Part shown: in pieces, positions 1 through 8,382 of the stretch
How positions within the stretch are numbered: position 1 is the stretch's first letter
How the letters are laid out: each line of letters begins with the position of its first letter
From: Salipaludibacillus sp. LMS25
Lineage (GTDB): Bacteria; Bacillota; Bacilli; Bacillales; Salisediminibacteriaceae
Reading direction: 5' to 3'
NCBI RefSeq assembly: GCF_024362805.1
Contig: NZ_CP093299.1
Span: 1,488,001 to 1,552,000 of the forward strand
Length of the DNA stretch: 64,000 nucleotides
The notes under the pieces: model-generated
Database searches by the model: none
Told to the model about the DNA's origin: nothing
Seen by the model: only the letters and a program-made list of their open reading frames with translations
Program-made: the position numbers and the translations under genes

Positions 1-278
1 GGGATTAATTCTAAAATACCATCTACCATCCCTAGCCCCGCTCGCAGGATCGGAATGATACCTAATTTTTTCCCGGAGATCATGTTGCATTTTGCCGGAC
101 CTACTGGCGTTTCCACATCAACTTCTCTTAATGGCAATTCTCGGGTTATTTCAAAAGCCATGAGACCTGCGATTTCATTAGTCAATTCTCTAAATTCTTT
201 AGTCCCCGTATTTTTATTGCGAATGTACGTTAATTTGTGCTGAATCAGTGGATGATCAAAGACATATACTTTCCCCAT
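1..278 (-). CDS. upp: Uracil phosphoribosyltransferase, N-terminal part (runs off the window)
   Basis: Makes UMP from uracil and PRPP in pyrimidine salvage in the cytoplasm. The minus strand reads an ATG at 278 followed by about 92 codons typical of Upp: [16 protein letters not shown] at the start, then a conserved [10 protein letters not shown] stretch and [12 protein letters not shown] near the window edge. A GGAGCGGGG ribosome binding site lies just before the ATG. The C-terminal half with the PRPP loop lies outside the window. It follows glyA in the same direction, as in B. subtilis, but glyA has its own terminator in the 256-bp gap, so upp is probably transcribed separately. Confidence 0.93.
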   Translation of the reverse strand, partial: MGKVYVFDHPLIQHKLTYIRNKNTGTKEFRELTNEIAGLMAFEITRELPLREVDVETPVGPAKCNMISGKKLGIIPILRAGLGMVDGILELI

Positions 279-488
279 ATTAACCCCGCTCCTTCATTTG
301 GAAAAACACCGTTTCTTACTCAAGGCAAAAATCATGTTTCCCATGAATTTAGTTCATTTAGTAGCTTTTAATTATCCTTACACCGATAAGATAACTTATC
401 CAGCTTAATAAAAGCTTCGTGGAGATACTCCTTAGAAATTCTACATAATCTGCGACTGAGATTCAAGCTCTATTTTTAAAAGGCTCAA

Positions 489-524
489 AAAAAGGAGCGC
501 TCAATGTTACAAGCACGCTCCTAT
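489..524 (-). terminator. Terminator of glyA
   Basis: AGGAGCG and CGCTCCT arms lie about 16 bases apart. On the minus strand the hairpin is followed by a run of T, the normal form of an intrinsic terminator just after the glyA stop at 535. The rest of the gap to upp (279-488) shows no other structure I can name. Confidence 0.8.
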
Positions 525-534
525 CTTGAACTAT

Positions 535-1800
535 TTAGCTATTCTCGTACAATGGATGACGGTCTGTTAACTGTCTCACCGCACCCTTAGCCTCTTTTAA
601 AACCACTTCATCTTCAACATTTTTTAACACGCGGGCGATGATTTTCCCTACTTCTAACAAATCTTCTTCTTTAAATCCTCGAGATGTAACGGCCGCTGTT
701 CCGATGCGGAGACCACTCGTAATAAACGGACTTTCAGGATCAAATGGAATTGTATTTTTGTTCGTTGTAACGCCCACTTTATCAAGAGCTTCTTCCGCCA
801 CTTTACCAGTAAGGGATAGGTTTCTTAAATCTAATAGGACAAGATGATTATCTGTACCCCCTGAGACGAGGTTGATTCCTTCTTCAGTTAGTGATTTCGC
901 CAAAGCAACGGCATTGTGTCTAATCTGCTTTGTATATAAGTTAAATTCATCTGTTAATACTTCCCCTAGCGCAACAGCTTTTGACGCAATAACATGCATA
1001 AGCGGTCCACCTTGCAAACCTGGGAAAATCGCTTTATCGATCTTTTTGCCATACTCTTCTTTAGATAAAATCATGCCACCACGAGGCCCCCGCAATGTTT
1101 TATGTGTTGTCGTTGTAACAAAGTCTGCATATGGCACAGGATTTTGATGCTCTCCTGTAGCAACTAACCCCGCAATGTGTGCCATGTCCACCATGAGATA
1201 GGCGTTCACTTCATCAGCAATTTCTTTAAATTTTGCAAAATCTATTGCCCGAGGATAAGCACTAGCACCAGCTACAATCATTTTCGGCTTATGCTCAAGT
1301 GCTTTCTTTCTCACGTCATCATAATTGATTAAACCAGTATCTTGCTCAACGCCATAATCAACGAATTGATAATTTTTACCACTAAAATTAACTGGACTTC
1401 CATGTGTTAAATGCCCGCCATGGGATAGGTTCATTCCTAAAACAGTATCACCATGCTCTAAAAATGCGAAATAGACAGCCATATTCGCTTGAGCTCCCGA
1501 ATGGGGTTGAACATTAACGTATTCCGCACCAAAAATTTGCTTTGCCCGTTCTCTTGCAATATCTTCTACCACATCAACGTGCTCACAACCACCATAATAT
1601 CGTTTACTCGGATAGCCTTCAGCATATTTATTCGTTAAAACAGAGCCTTGAGCCTCCATAACAGCTCTTGAAACAAAGTTTTCTGAAGCGATTAATTCAA
1701 TGTTTTCTTGTTGTCGCTTCAACTCTGCTGTCATTGCATTATACACGTCACTGTCTTGACTCCTGACGTGCGCTAATTCCCGTTGATTGTTTGTTGTCAT
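535..1800 (-). CDS. glyA: Serine hydroxymethyltransferase
   Basis: A PLP enzyme that converts serine and tetrahydrofolate to glycine and methylene-tetrahydrofolate, the main one-carbon source. The protein is 421 residues, the usual length. It shows the ELIASENF motif, [13 protein letters not shown], the SHGGHLTHG segment and the PLP-lysine motif [14 protein letters not shown]. The frame is open from 1830, but the ATG at 1800 is preferred because AGGGAGGG sits eight bases upstream and the family begins about here. No riboswitch or PurR box was recognised in the 290 bases upstream. The next upstream gene is ywlG, with repeats A and B between. Confidence 0.97.
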   Translation of the reverse strand: MTTNNQRELAHVRSQDSDVYNAMTAELKRQQENIELIASENFVSRAVMEAQGSVLTNKYAEGYPSKRYYGGCEHVDVVEDIARERAKQIFGAEYVNVQPHSGAQANMAVYFAFLEHGDTVLGMNLSHGGHLTHGSPVNFSGKNYQFVDYGVEQDTGLINYDDVRKKALEHKPKMIVAGASAYPRAIDFAKFKEIADEVNAYLMVDMAHIAGLVATGEHQNPVPYADFVTTTTHKTLRGPRGGMILSKEEYGKKIDKAIFPGLQGGPLMHVIASKAVALGEVLTDEFNLYTKQIRHNAVALAKSLTEEGINLVSGGTDNHLVLLDLRNLSLTGKVAEEALDKVGVTTNKNTIPFDPESPFITSGLRIGTAAVTSRGFKEEDLLEVGKIIARVLKNVEDEVVLKEAKGAVRQLTDRHPLYENS

Positions 1801-2092
1801 TTGTCGAACCCTCCCTAAGCAATGTTTCACGTGGCTAAAAGCTAGTACACGTGGATGGATTTTAATCTGCTATCTATTCTAAACGTTTATGTTTCATATG
1901 TAAAAGGTATCTGAACTTGTCAGACTTATGTATCCGTTTCCAATGAAAGAATCTCTCTACTACATTATCTCATAGAGTTTCTTTACACTTTTTTTAAAAA
2001 TCGCCTGACATTATTATCATATTAAGGTTTATTGATTATAAGTAGGCGCTAATCTAAGAGGACAGAACGTTCTATTTCCCTAGAATCCATTC

Positions 2093-2251
2093 ATAAAGCT
2101 AAGCTTCAATCAGTGGGCGTTTTCCTTCATCCCCCACTGATTGTTCGTTTAACTTATGGGACCTTTAGGGGCAGTTTATCCCCCACCTAAACGTTTCGAC
2201 CTTCTTAAGTTTTCAGGTGGGGGTTTTACTGCCCCTTAAGAGGGGGATAAA
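2093..2251 (+). repeat. Repeat A, full length (copy A1)
   Basis: A 159-bp copy bounded by ATAAA on both sides (2093-2097 and 2247-2251). It starts GCTAAGCTTCAATCAGTGGG. Hairpin 1 pairs AATCAGTGGG with CCCACTGATT. Hairpin 2 pairs GGGGCAGT with ACTGCCCC outside, and CCCCCACCT with AGGTGGGGG inside. It lies in the 660-bp gene-free stretch between ywlG and glyA; nothing else in that stretch was recognised apart from repeat B1. Confidence 0.95.
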
Positions 2252-2316
2252 GTGAGTGGCTAAATGGCCTACCAATAGCAACTATTACGGGGGCAACAAC
2301 TGGACAAATGTCGTGT

Positions 2317-2475
2317 ATAAAACGATCCTTCAATCAGGGAGCATTTTCGTCCTTATCCCATTTATTAGCAGTTGAGTGAATGAGGCCTTTAGCGGCCGTT
2401 ATCTCCCGCCTAAATAGATTTAGCTCTCCTCTCTATTTTGAGCCGGGAGGTTTACGGACGATTATTTGTAATAAA
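2317..2475 (+). repeat. Repeat B, full length (copy B1), overlapping the end of ywlG
   Basis: A 159-bp copy bounded by ATAAA (2317-2321 and 2471-2475). It has the B-family order: CTTCAATCAGGG hairpin 1 (degraded here), then the CGTCCGT-type and CTCCCG/CGGGAG two-tier hairpin. Its right end carries the ywlG stop codon (2462-2464), so the last codons of ywlG appear to be element-derived. Confidence 0.88.
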
Positions 2476-3013
2476 CAGCACGGTCACCACCGATAAATTT
2501 TGGCCTTGTACGCGCCAATGTCAAATGGGCATCACCGATTTCCTTAATACTTGTTCGCACTGGGACAGCCACTTTTTTCAAGTGCATACCTATAAATGTA
2601 TCTCCAATATCTATACCTCCATGGGCCTTTAGCCCTTCAACTACAACAGGATCACGCATCTGATTAAATGCGTAAGCGGCCATTGAGCCTCCTGCTTTCG
2701 GATGAGGAATGACACTTACAGGTTCTAGATTGTAGCTACCTGCTGTTTCTCTTTCTACTACGAGTGCTCTATTAATATGTTCGCAACCTTGATAGGCGCA
2801 TAACACCCCTGTTTTTTTTTGAAACTGACTAATCGCTTCCCACAATGCACCGGCCACTTCTATTGTTCCTGAACTCCCTATACGTTCTCCTAATACTTCA
2901 CTTGTACTAGCACCAATAATAAATAGATGACCTTTTTGTAAATGAGCCTCATTTTGAAATTCTTCAAGCGCCTGAGTAAGAGGTCTGGAAACTCGGATTA
3001 CTAACTCATTCAA
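2462..3013 (-). CDS. ywlG: YwlG family protein (TIGR01440/UPF0340)
   Basis: Conserved Bacillus protein of unknown function between glyA and rpiB. The protein begins VIRVSRPLTQALEEF and shows the family's GCEHINRALVVE and GGSMAAYAFNQM segments. The open frame starts at GTG 3025, but the TTG at 3013 is better placed behind AAAGGTGG, giving 183 residues, close to the usual 180. The C-terminus ends RAVYYK and stop; the last two residues and the stop lie inside repeat B1, so the original end seems to have been replaced. Function is not inferred. Confidence 0.88.
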   Translation of the reverse strand: MNELVIRVSRPLTQALEEFQNEAHLQKGHLFIIGASTSEVLGERIGSSGTIEVAGALWEAISQFQKKTGVLCAYQGCEHINRALVVERETAGSYNLEPVSVIPHPKAGGSMAAYAFNQMRDPVVVEGLKAHGGIDIGDTFIGMHLKKVAVPVRTSIKEIGDAHLTLARTRPKFIGGDRAVYYK

Positions 3014-3111
3014 AACGTGCACCACCTTTGAAAATTCGACATTTATACGATTTAATAGAAGACATTAGACATCGATTTGTTTAGAAAAAGCACTCATACG
3101 AGAAGATACCA

Positions 3112-3141
3112 AAAAATGAAGGATACTTATCCTTCATTTTT
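3112..3141 (-). terminator. Terminator overlapping the end of rpiB
   Basis: A perfect 13-bp stem (AAAAATGAAGGAT and its complement) with a 4-base loop. The rpiB stop codon lies inside the hairpin. The A and T tails on both sides make it usable in either direction. Confidence 0.85.
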
Positions 3142-3576
3142 CCCTTCATAGTCCGTAATTTTATCAATTCTTCGCGCATGACGTCCACCTTCAAACGGGG
3201 TCGTCAACCAAACTTTTGTTATTTCTTGAGCAAGTCCAGGACCAATAACACGTTCTCCCATAGCTAGAACATTGGTGTCATTGTGCTCTCTCGTCGCTTT
3301 AGCAGAAAATAAATCATGAACGAGTGCACATCGAATACCTTTCACTTTATTCGCTGAGATAGACATACCTATACCTGTCCCACAAATAATGATGCCCCTA
3401 TCCGCCTTACCGTTTGCCACCATTTCAGCAGCCGGTATACCATAATCAGCGTAGTCCACTGAGTCAGCACAGTCACACCCTACATCTTCCACTTGGTGCC
3501 CTAATTCCTCTACCACATGTATGATGTCCTTCTTCAAAGCAAATCCTGCATGGTCTGATGCGATAACTATTTTCAT
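3127..3576 (-). CDS. rpiB: Ribose-5-phosphate isomerase B
   Basis: Interconverts ribose 5-phosphate and ribulose 5-phosphate in the pentose phosphate pathway. The protein is 149 residues, standard for RpiB. It starts MKIVIASDHAGFALK and contains GIIICGTGIGMSISANK with the catalytic cysteine, and the ALVHDLFSAKATREHNDTN block. GGAGGGTG lies seven bases before the ATG. It belongs to the ywlG-rpiB-ywlE order of B. subtilis, but a 380-bp gap holding a chimeric repeat separates it from ywlE. Confidence 0.95.
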   Translation of the reverse strand: MKIVIASDHAGFALKKDIIHVVEELGHQVEDVGCDCADSVDYADYGIPAAEMVANGKADRGIIICGTGIGMSISANKVKGIRCALVHDLFSAKATREHNDTNVLAMGERVIGPGLAQEITKVWLTTPFEGGRHARRIDKITDYEGKNEG

Positions 3577-3791
3577 TTGACACCCTCCTCTATATGTTAA
3601 ACAGTAAATAGACTATTTGTTTTTTAAAATTCATTCGCTTGGTCAAGTAAGGTTTCTGCAGATGCAGCCATGGATGTCATTCACCTTGTGACGGGGATAA
3701 TCTTAGTGATGCCGAATATTTTCTTCTGCGACTTTAACAGTTGCTGTTTCTGAACATAAGCCTAATGAGTCAATCCTATTGTGTAAAAAAG

Positions 3792-3883
3792 ATAAAGCTA
3801 AGCTTCAAGCAGTGGGCGTTTTCGTTTTTCTCCTACTGATTGGGAGTGGTGTGAATCAGGACATTAGCTTCCGTTATCTCCCG
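3792..3883 (+). repeat. Chimeric, 3'-truncated repeat (A-type left end, B-type body)
   Basis: It opens with ATAAAGCTAAGCTTCAAGC, the left end of repeat A, then continues with the B-type hairpin 1 (loop CGTTTTTCT), the TGTGAATCAGGACATTAGC linker and the start of hairpin 2 (TTATCTCCCGC). It stops there. It is the only recognisable content of the gap 3577-3956. Confidence 0.8.
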
Positions 3884-3956
3884 CATATGTAATTGCACCG
3901 ACAAAACAAGTGCCTAAAAATCAATCCACTTTCCTCTTAAATCTAATCCCTCTTTT

Positions 3957-4628
3957 CTATACTGGTGAATCAGACCTATCGTTCAAAATTGTTAATAACT
4001 CTTCAATTGCTTGGTCCATTTCCTCATAAAGCTCTTCGTAAGTCTCTTGTTCTCCCCCAAAAGGATCTGGGAAATCAAGGGTAGGTAGATCCCATTCAAT
4101 GCGATCTATCGCTGCCTGATGCGGGTGTAGCAAATCCAGTAACTCTTCTTCCATTGTAGACTGGTTGTGAACTTCTTTCTCTTGATTGTATTTAGCTACT
4201 TTCCCCTCGTTATCAGACAAAAAAGCAGCTCTTTTTTGCTCAATCTGTTTTCGATGTTCTTCAAGCTCTTCCATCTTTTTTATCTTATCAGGATCGGTGA
4301 TAATAAATTCTTTAAGTGTAAAAGTATAAGGTGAGGCTTCAGGATAAGTTCCTTTGACAAGTTTTTTATGGCTTTCTGTCATCGTTAGAATCACATCTGC
4401 CCAGCGAATAAGTTCACTGGATAACGCTTTCGATTGGTGACTCTCCATAATTCCCCGCTTAGCCAACGTGGAACGGGTACCTTCCGACATGGGGACATTT
4501 TCCATCCCATGTACACCAGCAGATTTAGCCTGTAAATTTTCTTTCGTTTTTTTCTGCTCAAAAATAGCCTCGGCCATTGGACTTCGACACGTGTTACCTG
4601 TACAAACAAATAAAACCCTCTCCATCAT
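3957..4628 (-). CDS. ywlE: Low-molecular-weight protein phosphatase, YwlE-type arginine phosphatase, with an insertion
   Basis: YwlE removes phosphate from protein arginine, opposing the McsB kinase. The P-loop CTGNTCRS is at the N-terminus and the catalytic-aspartate loop DPFGG is near residue 188. The protein is about 223 residues against about 150 for B. subtilis YwlE. The excess is a charged, probably helical insertion of about 65 residues between TLKEF and the DPFGG loop, rich in Glu, Lys and Gln. Start: ATG 4628 follows AAGGA at seven bases; a GTG at 4634 is also in frame. Activity is likely but the insertion could change substrate access. Confidence 0.88.
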   Translation of the reverse strand: MMERVLFVCTGNTCRSPMAEAIFEQKKTKENLQAKSAGVHGMENVPMSEGTRSTLAKRGIMESHQSKALSSELIRWADVILTMTESHKKLVKGTYPEASPYTFTLKEFIITDPDKIKKMEELEEHRKQIEQKRAAFLSDNEGKVAKYNQEKEVHNQSTMEEELLDLLHPHQAAIDRIEWDLPTLDFPDPFGGEQETYEELYEEMDQAIEELLTILNDRSDSPV

Positions 4629-4768
4629 TGCCACATCCTTCTCATTTCACAGGGACTCACCCGAGATTTTTCTTCTATCAAAGGGACTAAGTTCCTGTGT
4701 TTATTTTATCATAATTCAGGCAGGTTTAATCACTCCACATTAAACATCATTCAATTGCGTCCTGTTTT

Positions 4769-5314
4769 TTAAAAAGGGGTTAGTATCATTTTTACCCCAA
4801 AGATTAGTAAAACAAAACCTCCAATCCATTCACCGCCTGTTCCTATCCAATAACTTGCTTTCTTCCCGATCATTAACCCAAGCCCCGTGAAAAAAGCACT
4901 CGCAATCCCAAAGAAAATAATAATTAACCAAGTATTTACGCCAAGTACCCCGAGTGTCAGTCCTAGTGAGAGGCTGTCTATACTCACACTTATTGCAAAC
5001 ACCATAAGCCCTGGCCCAATTGGTGAAAATAGTGGTGAAGGCTCCTTTTTAACCGTGGAAATAATCATCTGCACCCCTAGAACAATAAGGCCGCTGCCGC
5101 CAATAAAAAAAGCGAGAGCCCCCATGTATTCTGATAATAATCGACCAATGATAATTCCCACAACTGGCATAACCATATGAAAAAAACCGACAGTCGAACT
5201 TACGAGGACAATGCGTTTATACCTCAACCCTAACAAACCTATTCCAACCGAAATTGAAAAAGCATCCATACTTAATGCCAATGCCATTATCGTGACAGTC
5301 AACAGATCAGACAT
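4769..5314 (-). CDS. mntP: Manganese efflux pump MntP (YwlD)
   Basis: Membrane exporter of Mn(II). The protein is 181 residues with six hydrophobic segments arranged as two related triplets. It has the conserved aspartates in ALSMDAFSISVG (start of the first triplet) and SVSIDSLSLGLTLG (second). A GAGGGG site precedes the ATG. It lies 60 bp after ywlC in the same direction. No yybP-ykoY manganese riboswitch was seen in that short gap. The location matches B. subtilis ywlD. Confidence 0.92.
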   Translation of the reverse strand: MSDLLTVTIMALALSMDAFSISVGIGLLGLRYKRIVLVSSTVGFFHMVMPVVGIIIGRLLSEYMGALAFFIGGSGLIVLGVQMIISTVKKEPSPLFSPIGPGLMVFAISVSIDSLSLGLTLGVLGVNTWLIIIFFGIASAFFTGLGLMIGKKASYWIGTGGEWIGGFVLLIFGVKMILTPF

Positions 5315-5374
5315 TCTATCAACCCCTCGGACTAGCTATTCCAATGTATGCATGTCCAACAGAGTTTATTAACG

Positions 5375-6433
5375 TCAATTGCCCGTCTCAGTAATCGTCC
5401 TTCCTCCTGCAGCTTTTTTCAATCTATTCATAATGGCGTTCCCCAGTCCCGCTTCTGGAAAGGTTTCAGAGAAAATCACATCTACCTCTCCTTCAGCAAA
5501 TGCCCGTAACGCTTCATATAGATGTTGAGCAATCGTAGTTAAGTCCTCCCGTGATCCCATCACGACTTTTTTATGAACTTTCGTTGATAAAAGATAGTCT
5601 TCTGTAACGAGTAACCCGACTCTCAAGCCTTTTTCATTTGCTGCCTCTGCTGTCTTATGAAGAAAAGCATCTGTCCCTTTCACTAATGTCAGAGGCGCAT
5701 TCGGAGCATAGTGCACGTATTTCATTCCAGGTGAAATCGGCGTGTCATCCTCCTTTTTTAAAGCTGGATCGGTGAGTACAGGACCGCAGACGGCTTCTAA
5801 GTCTTCTTTAGTAATTCCCCCTGGCCGCAAAATAGTAACTGTCCCTTCAGTACCCGTGATGACAGTCGACTCTAAACCTACCCCTGTTGCTCCTCCATCA
5901 ATAATACCGCTAATTTTACCATTCAAGTCTTCATAAACATGAGCTGCTGTGGTGGGACTTGGACGCCCTGACCGATTTGCACTAGGGGCTGCTAAAGGGA
6001 CCCCTGCCGCCTTAATAAGAGCTAAAGCTACAGGGTGATCAGGCATTCTTACAGCTACTGTAGGCAAGCCTGCCGTCACTCGTTTCGATAGATGACCATT
6101 ATGTTTAAAAACAATGGTTAACGGCCCTGGCCAAAAAGCACTCATTAATTTATCCGCTAGTGGCGAAATCTCTTTTACATAGTCTCTCAGCTGAGCCCTT
6201 TCTGCAATATGGACAATCAGAGGATTATCTGCCGGCCTTCCCTTTGCCTCAAATATCCGTTCTATCGCCACATCAGAAGTAGCATCGCCCCCTAATCCAT
6301 ATACCGTTTCTGTGGGAAAAGCAACGACATGATGTAATACTAAATCATGTGCTGCTTCAACAATTTGAGAGTGATTAGCAAGGTTATCCACAGACATATC
6401 CACAAACCATTTCTTTGTTGATTGTTTCATCAT
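5375..6433 (-). CDS. ywlC: Threonylcarbamoyl-AMP synthase (Sua5/YrdC/YwlC)
   Basis: Makes threonylcarbamoyl-AMP from threonine, bicarbonate and ATP for the t6A modification of tRNA. The protein is 352 residues, the two-domain Sua5 form. The YrdC domain (about 25-210) shows AFPTETVYGLGGDA, KGRPADNPL, the PSAN motif and STVI. A Sua5 C-terminal domain follows after SPGMKYVHYAPNAPL. GAGGAGG lies six bases before the ATG at 6433. The first part of the gene carries two DnaA-box-like sites on the plus strand (6384-6404). Confidence 0.95.
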   Translation of the reverse strand: MMKQSTKKWFVDMSVDNLANHSQIVEAAHDLVLHHVVAFPTETVYGLGGDATSDVAIERIFEAKGRPADNPLIVHIAERAQLRDYVKEISPLADKLMSAFWPGPLTIVFKHNGHLSKRVTAGLPTVAVRMPDHPVALALIKAAGVPLAAPSANRSGRPSPTTAAHVYEDLNGKISGIIDGGATGVGLESTVITGTEGTVTILRPGGITKEDLEAVCGPVLTDPALKKEDDTPISPGMKYVHYAPNAPLTLVKGTDAFLHKTAEAANEKGLRVGLLVTEDYLLSTKVHKKVVMGSREDLTTIAQHLYEALRAFAEGEVDVIFSETFPEAGLGNAIMNRLKKAAGGRTITETGN

Positions 6434-6660
6434 TTCTGCCTCCTCATTCTCACATTATTTTGCTGTTGTTAATCGTGTATGTCAATAGGGGGCTTACAAA
6501 ACACTCATTTTAAAGGTTGAAAGCCGTTTCTTTCAGGCATCATCCGTTAATTATGTAAAATTTAAATTCAAAGGGTTATCCACAATAAATTGTGGATAAC
6601 CCTTTGAAAGTTGTCTATAACCTGTGGAGCGAATGTGAATAGATGGTCTACTTATCCCCA
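6384..6660. promoter_or_regulatory. DnaA-box cluster around the ywlC start
   Basis: Consensus TTATCCACA occurs at 6384-6392, at 6576-6584 and, inverted, at 6591-6599. One-mismatch forms are ATATCCACA at 6396-6404 and TTATCCCCA at 6652-6660, and a weaker one is at 6612-6620 on the minus strand. B. subtilis carries one of its chromosomal DnaA-box clusters at ywlC, so this looks like the conserved counterpart. Binding is inferred from sequence only. Confidence 0.7.
6568..6607. repeat. Perfect 19+2+19 palindrome containing two head-to-head DnaA boxes
   Basis: A 19-base arm TCAAAGGGTTATCCACAAT, two bases AA, then the exact complement. It sits between ywlB (stop 6648) and ywlC (start 6433). No clear T run follows on the minus strand, so a terminator role for ywlB is possible but not well supported. 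The DnaA-box reading is preferred. Confidence 0.85.
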
Positions 6661-7100
6661 GTTTCATTTAAACCATACACAGGATAGCCTTTCTTTAAAT
6701 AATCAGCAACTTCATTAAGTTGTTTCAATTCCTGCGGGACTTCTTCTTTAGAAAGCAGTGTAAATCCGAGACTTTCCATCATATCGCCTCCCTGTTTCAC
6801 TATAAAATACACATATCGAGCACCTTTTTCTCGCGCGTACTGTATCGTCGTTTCAAGCATCTTAATAAGAAAGCTTCCACTCACTTTTTCCGAATCTACA
6901 ACCAAACTCCGTATTAAATAAGCATTGTTCGGAATCGCCTGTATCGCAGCTGTAGCCACGATAGATTCTAGTGTATCTTCTGCCAAAATGTATGGGTTCC
7001 ATCCTTGCGGTACCGTGTCGAGTGAGACACCTGCCTTGCTTATGAAATGTTGAATTTTTAATACGTCTTCTTCTCGTGCTTCACGTATAATAAACGTCAC
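6648..7100 (-). CDS. ywlB: GNAT-family N-acetyltransferase YwlB
   Basis: Cytoplasmic acetyltransferase of unknown substrate. The protein is 150 residues. It opens IIREAREEDVLKIQHFI, and the core contains LIRSLVVD and an acetyl-CoA-binding-like segment. It ends in the YFIVKQGGDMMESLGF strand-turn typical of the fold. GTG start at 7100 follows GGAAGGG. It has the same position as B. subtilis ywlB, just upstream of ywlC in transcription. The stop region overlaps the last DnaA-box-like site. Confidence 0.85.
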   Translation of the reverse strand: MTFIIREAREEDVLKIQHFISKAGVSLDTVPQGWNPYILAEDTLESIVATAAIQAIPNNAYLIRSLVVDSEKVSGSFLIKMLETTIQYAREKGARYVYFIVKQGGDMMESLGFTLLSKEEVPQELKQLNEVADYLKKGYPVYGLNETGDK

Positions 7101-7324
7101 CCTTATCCCTTCCTTTTCAAGACTTTACAATGTTCGTATGAGACGGTAAAGTCCTTAACTGAAATTTTAGCGAACTAGTCGTTAAACAAACCGGGATCGT
7201 ATAATCAGATAAAGAGTGGACTAGAAAACAGAGCTTCACTTTTAGTAACCCTTCATCTCTTATACGATGACCAGCTTGTACTACGAGTCTATTCAACGGG
7301 CACAGGAATATGATAGAAAAATAA

Positions 7325-7356
7325 GCATGGACATGCCGACTAACGAATGTCCATGC
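7325..7356 (-). terminator. Terminator downstream of spoIIR
   Basis: GCATGGACAT and ATGTCCATGC arms with a 12-base loop. On the minus strand it is followed by TTATTTTTC. It lies about 140 bp past the spoIIR stop, with the short repeat A3 in between. Confidence 0.75.
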
Positions 7357-7370
7357 GTGTATTGGTAGTT

Positions 7371-7424
7371 ATAAAGCTAAGCTTCAATCAGTGGGGGTTT
7401 TCCTGCCCCTAAGAGTGGGATAAA
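7371..7424 (+). repeat. Repeat A, short form (copy A3)
   Basis: A 54-bp copy with ATAAA at both ends (7371-7375, 7420-7424). It has the A left end joined directly to the CTGCCCC-TAAGAGTGGG right end, without the middle 104 bp. It lies between the spoIIR stop and its terminator, so it would be part of the spoIIR transcript. The remainder of 7101-7496 shows nothing else. Confidence 0.92.
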
Positions 7425-7496
7425 TTTGATGCAGTCTCATTTATTTGTGAATAAGCAAAGCCTTTCACCTTTAGATGACTTACTTCCTTAAAGTGC

Positions 7497-8168
7497 TCAG
7501 GCGGTAAGTTTTGCCCACAAACTTTCAATGACTTCCACGAGAAAGAACGATATGTCAACATCTTCATCTGTCTCTCCCTCTTCAGCCTCAACATTCGCTT
7601 CTTCATTTCCAGAATCTATGAAGCAAAGAGGTGGAAATAAGACACACCACCAATTGTCTCCTAACCCTTCTCCTATTTCTATATAAACAGCTTCATAGTT
7701 ACCAGCAGGATAAATTCTTTCACCATACTGTTTCGTTGGAAAGTCCACTTCTTTCAAATCAACAGTAAACGGCGAGAAAACGTCAGCTTTCATCATAGCT
7801 TTTTTTATGACATCTTCTAACTCTGGTAATCTTGTTTTAATCATTTCCCTAGCTTCCTCCACGTCACTGCTCTCTTCTGTCCACGAACGGATGTATCGAT
7901 TCACATCGTTGCGTATGATTAGCTTTAATTGTTGATCCTCTGGAGATTGACTATTCGATTTAATTCTTAATCTAATCGCTTCTTCCGGAATCTCTACCCG
8001 TCCTGATTCCTCCCCACTAGAAACTGAAATAACATTCGCAGAGACTTCATACTGTGGATAAAAAAAATGTGCTTCCCAAGATAATAAACATACTGTCACG
8101 ATAAACGAACTATATAAGGCCATAAGTAGGCGTTTCTTAAAATCTATTAAGCTATATCTTTGCTTCAT
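7497..8168 (-). CDS. spoIIR: Stage II sporulation protein R
   Basis: The forespore-made signalling protein that triggers SpoIIGA to process pro-SigE in the mother cell. The protein is 223 residues, as in B. subtilis (224). It has an N-terminal hydrophobic segment (about 15-32) for export and the family's IPEEAIRLRIKSNSQSPEDQ motif. The C-terminal segment is GEGLGDNWWCVLFPPLCFID. The frame is open to 8297, but ATG 8168 is chosen because GGGGAGGGAC lies before it and a SigF-type promoter lies just upstream. It is transcribed alone, between the prmC terminator and its own terminator. Confidence 0.95.
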   Translation of the reverse strand: MKQRYSLIDFKKRLLMALYSSFIVTVCLLSWEAHFFYPQYEVSANVISVSSGEESGRVEIPEEAIRLRIKSNSQSPEDQQLKLIIRNDVNRYIRSWTEESSDVEEAREMIKTRLPELEDVIKKAMMKADVFSPFTVDLKEVDFPTKQYGERIYPAGNYEAVYIEIGEGLGDNWWCVLFPPLCFIDSGNEEANVEAEEGETDEDVDISFFLVEVIESLWAKLTA

Positions 8169-8194
8169 GTTTAGTCCCTCCCCTTTATACTCGC

Positions 8195-8224
8195 TATTCT
8201 TGACAAGCAAAGGAGAGGTTAAAC
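8195..8224 (-). promoter_or_regulatory. SigF-type promoter of spoIIR
   Basis: On the minus strand GTTTA (8220-8224) and GTCAAGAATA (8195-8204) are separated by exactly 15 bases. They match the SigF -35 (GYWTA) fully and the -10 at nine of ten positions. The expected start would be about 20 bases before the spoIIR ATG. Known spoIIR expression is SigF-dependent. Confidence 0.65.
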
Positions 8225-8266
8225 ATATGATCGTCCGACACAACAAGTGGAAAATCAGCAAAAAAT

Positions 8267-8293
8267 ACGACCGGGCTTGTGAATCCCGATCGT
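8267..8293 (-). terminator. Terminator of prfA-prmC
   Basis: Arms ACGA-CGGG and CCCG-TCGT. On the minus strand it is followed by ATTTTTTGC. It separates prmC from the spoIIR promoter. Confidence 0.8.
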
Positions 8294-8382
8294 TCATAAT
8301 AGAAAAAGTCTAGGAGACCCTCTTCCCTCATACTGCTATCACATCAATGCCTAAACACCACTCATCATTAAAGCCATTTTCT

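Noticed and set aside
1801..2092. Possible riboswitch or PurR box before glyA
   Set aside because: No conserved riboswitch core and no CCGAAC-type PurR box were found.
8054..8062. Single exact DnaA box inside spoIIR
   Set aside because: It is a lone site within a coding region with no neighbours; not counted in the cluster.
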